Source: Suilimivivens sp963650485 | Lineage (GTDB): Bacteria > Bacillota > Clostridia > Lachnospirales > Lachnospiraceae | Assembly (NCBI GenBank): GCA_963650485.1 | Contig: CAVJLN010000003.1 | Location: forward strand, 22,738 to 86,737 | Direction of reading: 5' to 3' | DNA length: 64,000 nt | Part shown: piece after piece, positions 61,653 through 64,000 of the stretch | Layout: each line of letters starts with the position of its first letter | Position numbering within the stretch: the first letter of the stretch is position 1 | Program-made: the position numbers and the translations under genes | The notes under the pieces: model-generated | The model's input: the letters and a program-made list of their open reading frames with translations, nothing else | Databases searched by the model: none | Told to the model about the DNA's origin: nothing

Positions 61653-63905
61653 ATGAACGATCAAAATTTGAATCAGTTTGATGGTGGACTGGGTGGAGGA
61701 GATAATTCCTCCGGTGATAAGGGAAACGGAGGAGGTTCTTCCAAGAACCCCAAGAAACAGAATATTATCATGTTTGTGATTGCGGCGTTGATTTCTTTGC
61801 TGCTGGTCAGTGCCTTTATGAATTTTATGACCGGATCTTCCGAACGGGAGATCAGTTATAATGAATTCATTCAGATGCTTGACGAGAATAAGGTGGCATC
61901 GGTTACGATTGACTCCGACCGGATTTATATTCAGCCGAAGGTCGAGGAGAGTCAGCAGAATCCATTGATGAATCTGTATGGAATGAGTTCCAGCGTAACC
62001 TTCTATACCGGTAAGATCGAGGACAATGATACTCTGACGAACCGTCTCTTGGAACACAGTGATGTGGAAGTGAAGGGCAGGGTAGCAGACGGTACGAGCA
62101 CAATTCTGGCATTTCTGCTCACCTATGTATTTCCATTCCTACTGATGTGGGTATTGCTGAGTTTTCTGTTCCGTAAGATGAGCAAGGGCGGCGGCCCCAT
62201 GGGAGTTGGAAAGAGTAATGCGAAGGTTTATGTGCAGAAGGAAACCGGGATTACCTTTAAGGATGTTGCCGGTGAGGATGAAGCGAAGGAATCCCTGCAG
62301 GAGGTCGTGGATTTCCTGCATAATCCGATGAAATATGCATCAATCGGAGCAAAGCTTCCCAAGGGAGCACTGCTTGTCGGACCTCCCGGAACCGGTAAAA
62401 CCCTGCTGGCCAAGGCAGTAGCCGGAGAAGCCAAGGTACCGTTCTTCTCACTTTCCGGGTCAGACTTTATTGAATTGTATGTAGGTGTCGGAGCTTCCCG
62501 TGTAAGAGATCTGTTTAAGGAAGCGACCAAGAATGCACCGTGTATTATTTTTATCGATGAAATTGATGCCATTGGACGAAGCCGTGACAGTAAATATGGC
62601 GGAGGCAATGAGGAGCGTGAGCAGACATTGAACCAGCTGTTGTCTGAGATGGATGGCTTTGATACGTCAAAGGGTATTCTGGTACTGGGTGCTACGAACC
62701 GACCGGAGATTCTGGATAAGGCGCTTCTCCGTCCGGGACGTTTTGACCGAAGAATTATCGTAGATAAGCCGGACTTAAAAGGACGTGTGGAGATCCTGAA
62801 GGTTCATGCGAAGGATGTACATCTGGACGAGAGTGTGGATCTGGATGCGATTGCGCTGGCTACAAGCGGTGCGGTTGGCGCGGATCTTGCCAATATGATT
62901 AATGAAGCTGCCATTATGGCGGTGCAGCACGGCAGGGAATATGTTTCCCAGAAGGATCTGTTTGCAGCCGTAGAACAGGTGCTTGTCGGTAAGGAAAAGA
63001 AAGACCGTATCATGAGCAAGGAAGAGCGTAAGATCGTTTCTTACCATGAGGTCGGTCACGCACTGATCAGTGCATTACAGAAGAATTCCGAACCGGTACA
63101 GAAAATTACGATTGTTCCAAGAACGATGGGAGCACTTGGCTATGTCATGCATGTGCCGGAGGAAGAGAAGTATCTGCAGACGAAGGAAGAACTTCATGAC
63201 CGTCTGGTAAGTCTTCTTGGAGGACGTGCGGCGGAAGAACTGGTCTTTGGCAATGTTACAACGGGCGCAGCGAACGATATTGAACAGGCAACGAATATTG
63301 CAACCAATATGATTACCCGTTTCGGTATGAGCGACCGGTTCGGTTTGATGGGACTTGCAACTGTGGAAAGCGAGTATCTGGGTGGCGGAGCAAGACTGAC
63401 CTGCAGTGACCGTACCGCAGCCGATGTCGATACCGAGGTCATGAATCTGCTAAAGCAGTGCTATGAGGAAGCGAAGGAAATGCTTGCCGGAAACCGCGAA
63501 CTAATGGATAAACTGGCAGCGCATCTGATCGAGAAGGAAACCATCAGCGGTAAGGAATTTATGAAGATTTACCGTGAAGAGAAGGGACTTCCGGATCCGG
63601 AGGAGAAGAAGGAGCAGAACCAGACCGCGGAATCCACCACAGAAGCAGAGACAGAGCCTGCAGCAGAACCGGCAGAGCCGCCGGTGCAGCCACAGGAAAT
63701 GATGCAGAAGCCTGAGGAGATACAGAAGCCGGATGAGGACGTGATACCGAAGCAGGCTGCCTCAGCACAGGAGCATTCTGAGGAAACAGTGCAGAACACA
63801 CAGCATGGAGATGCACAGCAGAATGCAGGAACAGCTTCACAGTATAAAGGTACAGAAAATACTCCGAAAGGGAGATTTTCCAACGTGCCATCTGACCGGG
63901 TGTAG
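61653..63905 (+). CDS. ftsH: ATP-dependent zinc metalloprotease FtsH
   Basis: 750 residues; typical FtsH is ~640, and the excess is a C-terminal tail. Gly-rich N-terminus, membrane helix 38-58, extracytoplasmic region, helix 152-174, then AAA module with Walker A GPPGTGKT (243-250), Walker B IIFIDEID (298-305) and the protease site HEVGH (465-469). The tail from ~660 is rich in Glu, Pro, Gln, Ala and Thr (EPAAEPAEPPVQPQEM) and lacks known domains. It degrades membrane and regulatory proteins. It is coupled to the DUF1846 gene. Confidence 0.96.
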   Translation: MNDQNLNQFDGGLGGGDNSSGDKGNGGGSSKNPKKQNIIMFVIAALISLLLVSAFMNFMTGSSEREISYNEFIQMLDENKVASVTIDSDRIYIQPKVEESQQNPLMNLYGMSSSVTFYTGKIEDNDTLTNRLLEHSDVEVKGRVADGTSTILAFLLTYVFPFLLMWVLLSFLFRKMSKGGGPMGVGKSNAKVYVQKETGITFKDVAGEDEAKESLQEVVDFLHNPMKYASIGAKLPKGALLVGPPGTGKTLLAKAVAGEAKVPFFSLSGSDFIELYVGVGASRVRDLFKEATKNAPCIIFIDEIDAIGRSRDSKYGGGNEEREQTLNQLLSEMDGFDTSKGILVLGATNRPEILDKALLRPGRFDRRIIVDKPDLKGRVEILKVHAKDVHLDESVDLDAIALATSGAVGADLANMINEAAIMAVQHGREYVSQKDLFAAVEQVLVGKEKKDRIMSKEERKIVSYHEVGHALISALQKNSEPVQKITIVPRTMGALGYVMHVPEEEKYLQTKEELHDRLVSLLGGRAAEELVFGNVTTGAANDIEQATNIATNMITRFGMSDRFGLMGLATVESEYLGGGARLTCSDRTAADVDTEVMNLLKQCYEEAKEMLAGNRELMDKLAAHLIEKETISGKEFMKIYREEKGLPDPEEKKEQNQTAESTTEAETEPAAEPAEPPVQPQEMMQKPEEIQKPDEDVIPKQAASAQEHSEETVQNTQHGDAQQNAGTASQYKGTENTPKGRFSNVPSDRV

Positions 63906-63933
63906 AAGAGAAAATATAATAATAGAAAGAAAG

Positions 63934-63965
63934 CAGCCGTAAGTCGGAAGACGTGCGGCTGTTTT
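63934..63965 (+). terminator. Terminator after ftsH
   Basis: CAGCCG (63934-63939) pairs with CGGCTG (63956-63961), with CGT/ACG pairing further in, and TTTT follows directly. Confidence 0.75.
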
Positions 63966-64000
63966 GTGCAGAGCACTTAGTGAAAGCAAGCCAAAGGCGC

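Overview
The window reads as chromosome from a motile, anaerobic gut-type Firmicute of the Lachnospiraceae (Roseburia/Eubacterium/Lachnospira/Butyrivibrio-like). This rests on clostridial gene content (YvyF and ComFC, Mbl-FlhO-FlhP, DUF1846, DUF6465, DUF3048 lipoproteins), strong AGGAGG-type ribosome sites, and a beta-mannan phosphorolysis locus like the one characterised in Roseburia intestinalis. Genus assignment is inference. No rRNA, tRNA, CRISPR array, prophage or transposase gene was seen.

Layout. 1-1646: tail of a Glu-rich gene, a terminator and a HipBA toxin-antitoxin module with twin operators. 1648-5110 (minus): a MATE exporter, then a MATE transporter fused to a degenerate RsbW-like ATPase and overlapped by a STAS anti-anti-sigma gene. 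5374-6813: small (p)ppGpp synthetase and an unknown protein. 6845-13604: glycerol operon (GlpA-like dehydrogenase, FAD/NAD oxidoreductase fused to DUF1667, GlpK) ending in a 760-residue protein of unknown function with a cNMP-binding-like N-terminus. 13637-33120: mannan/galactomannan oligosaccharide locus: GH36, LacI and AraC regulators, ABC importer (binding protein and two permeases), cellobiose-type 2-epimerase, two GH130 phosphorylases, an SGNH acetylesterase, a GH1-phosphomannose isomerase fusion, and a LacI-sensor/GGDEF/EAL c-di-GMP protein followed by an aminotransferase. 33247-39908: uppP, a histone-H1-like DUF6465 protein, uvrB and uvrA. 39990-43192: mbl/mreB, flhO, flhP and a FlgJ-like rod protein. 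43278-46653: recD2, comFC, yvyF. 46671-51924: two membrane proteins, cdaA, cdaR, glmM and an HPr. 52003-54477 (minus): two tandem DUF3048 lipoproteins. 54823-59881: rfbD, DUF212, gmd, a polytopic membrane protein and fcl (surface polysaccharide). 60183-63905: DUF1846 protein and FtsH.

How the mannan locus should work: oligosaccharides enter through the ABC importer; GH36 removes galactose and the esterase removes acetyl groups; GH130_2 phosphorolyses manno-oligosaccharides; the epimerase turns mannobiose into mannosylglucose, which the other GH130 splits into mannose-1-phosphate and glucose; GH1 trims beta-linked ends and its fused isomerase converts mannose-6-phosphate to fructose-6-phosphate. 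No endo-mannanase is in the window, so depolymerisation is encoded elsewhere.

The most unusual signal is non-coding: a dispersed family of small inverted repeats ending in GTAAC...GTTAC. Several copies have intact 8-bp target duplications (40980-41139, 17038-17080, 59874-59910, 60003-60037), and many copies sit exactly on stop codons and supply part of them. GTAA ends with 8-bp duplications are typical of IS66-family elements, so these look like IS66-derived miniature elements. Two long copies (40988-41131 and 54614-54739) keep their hairpins although the stem sequence has changed.
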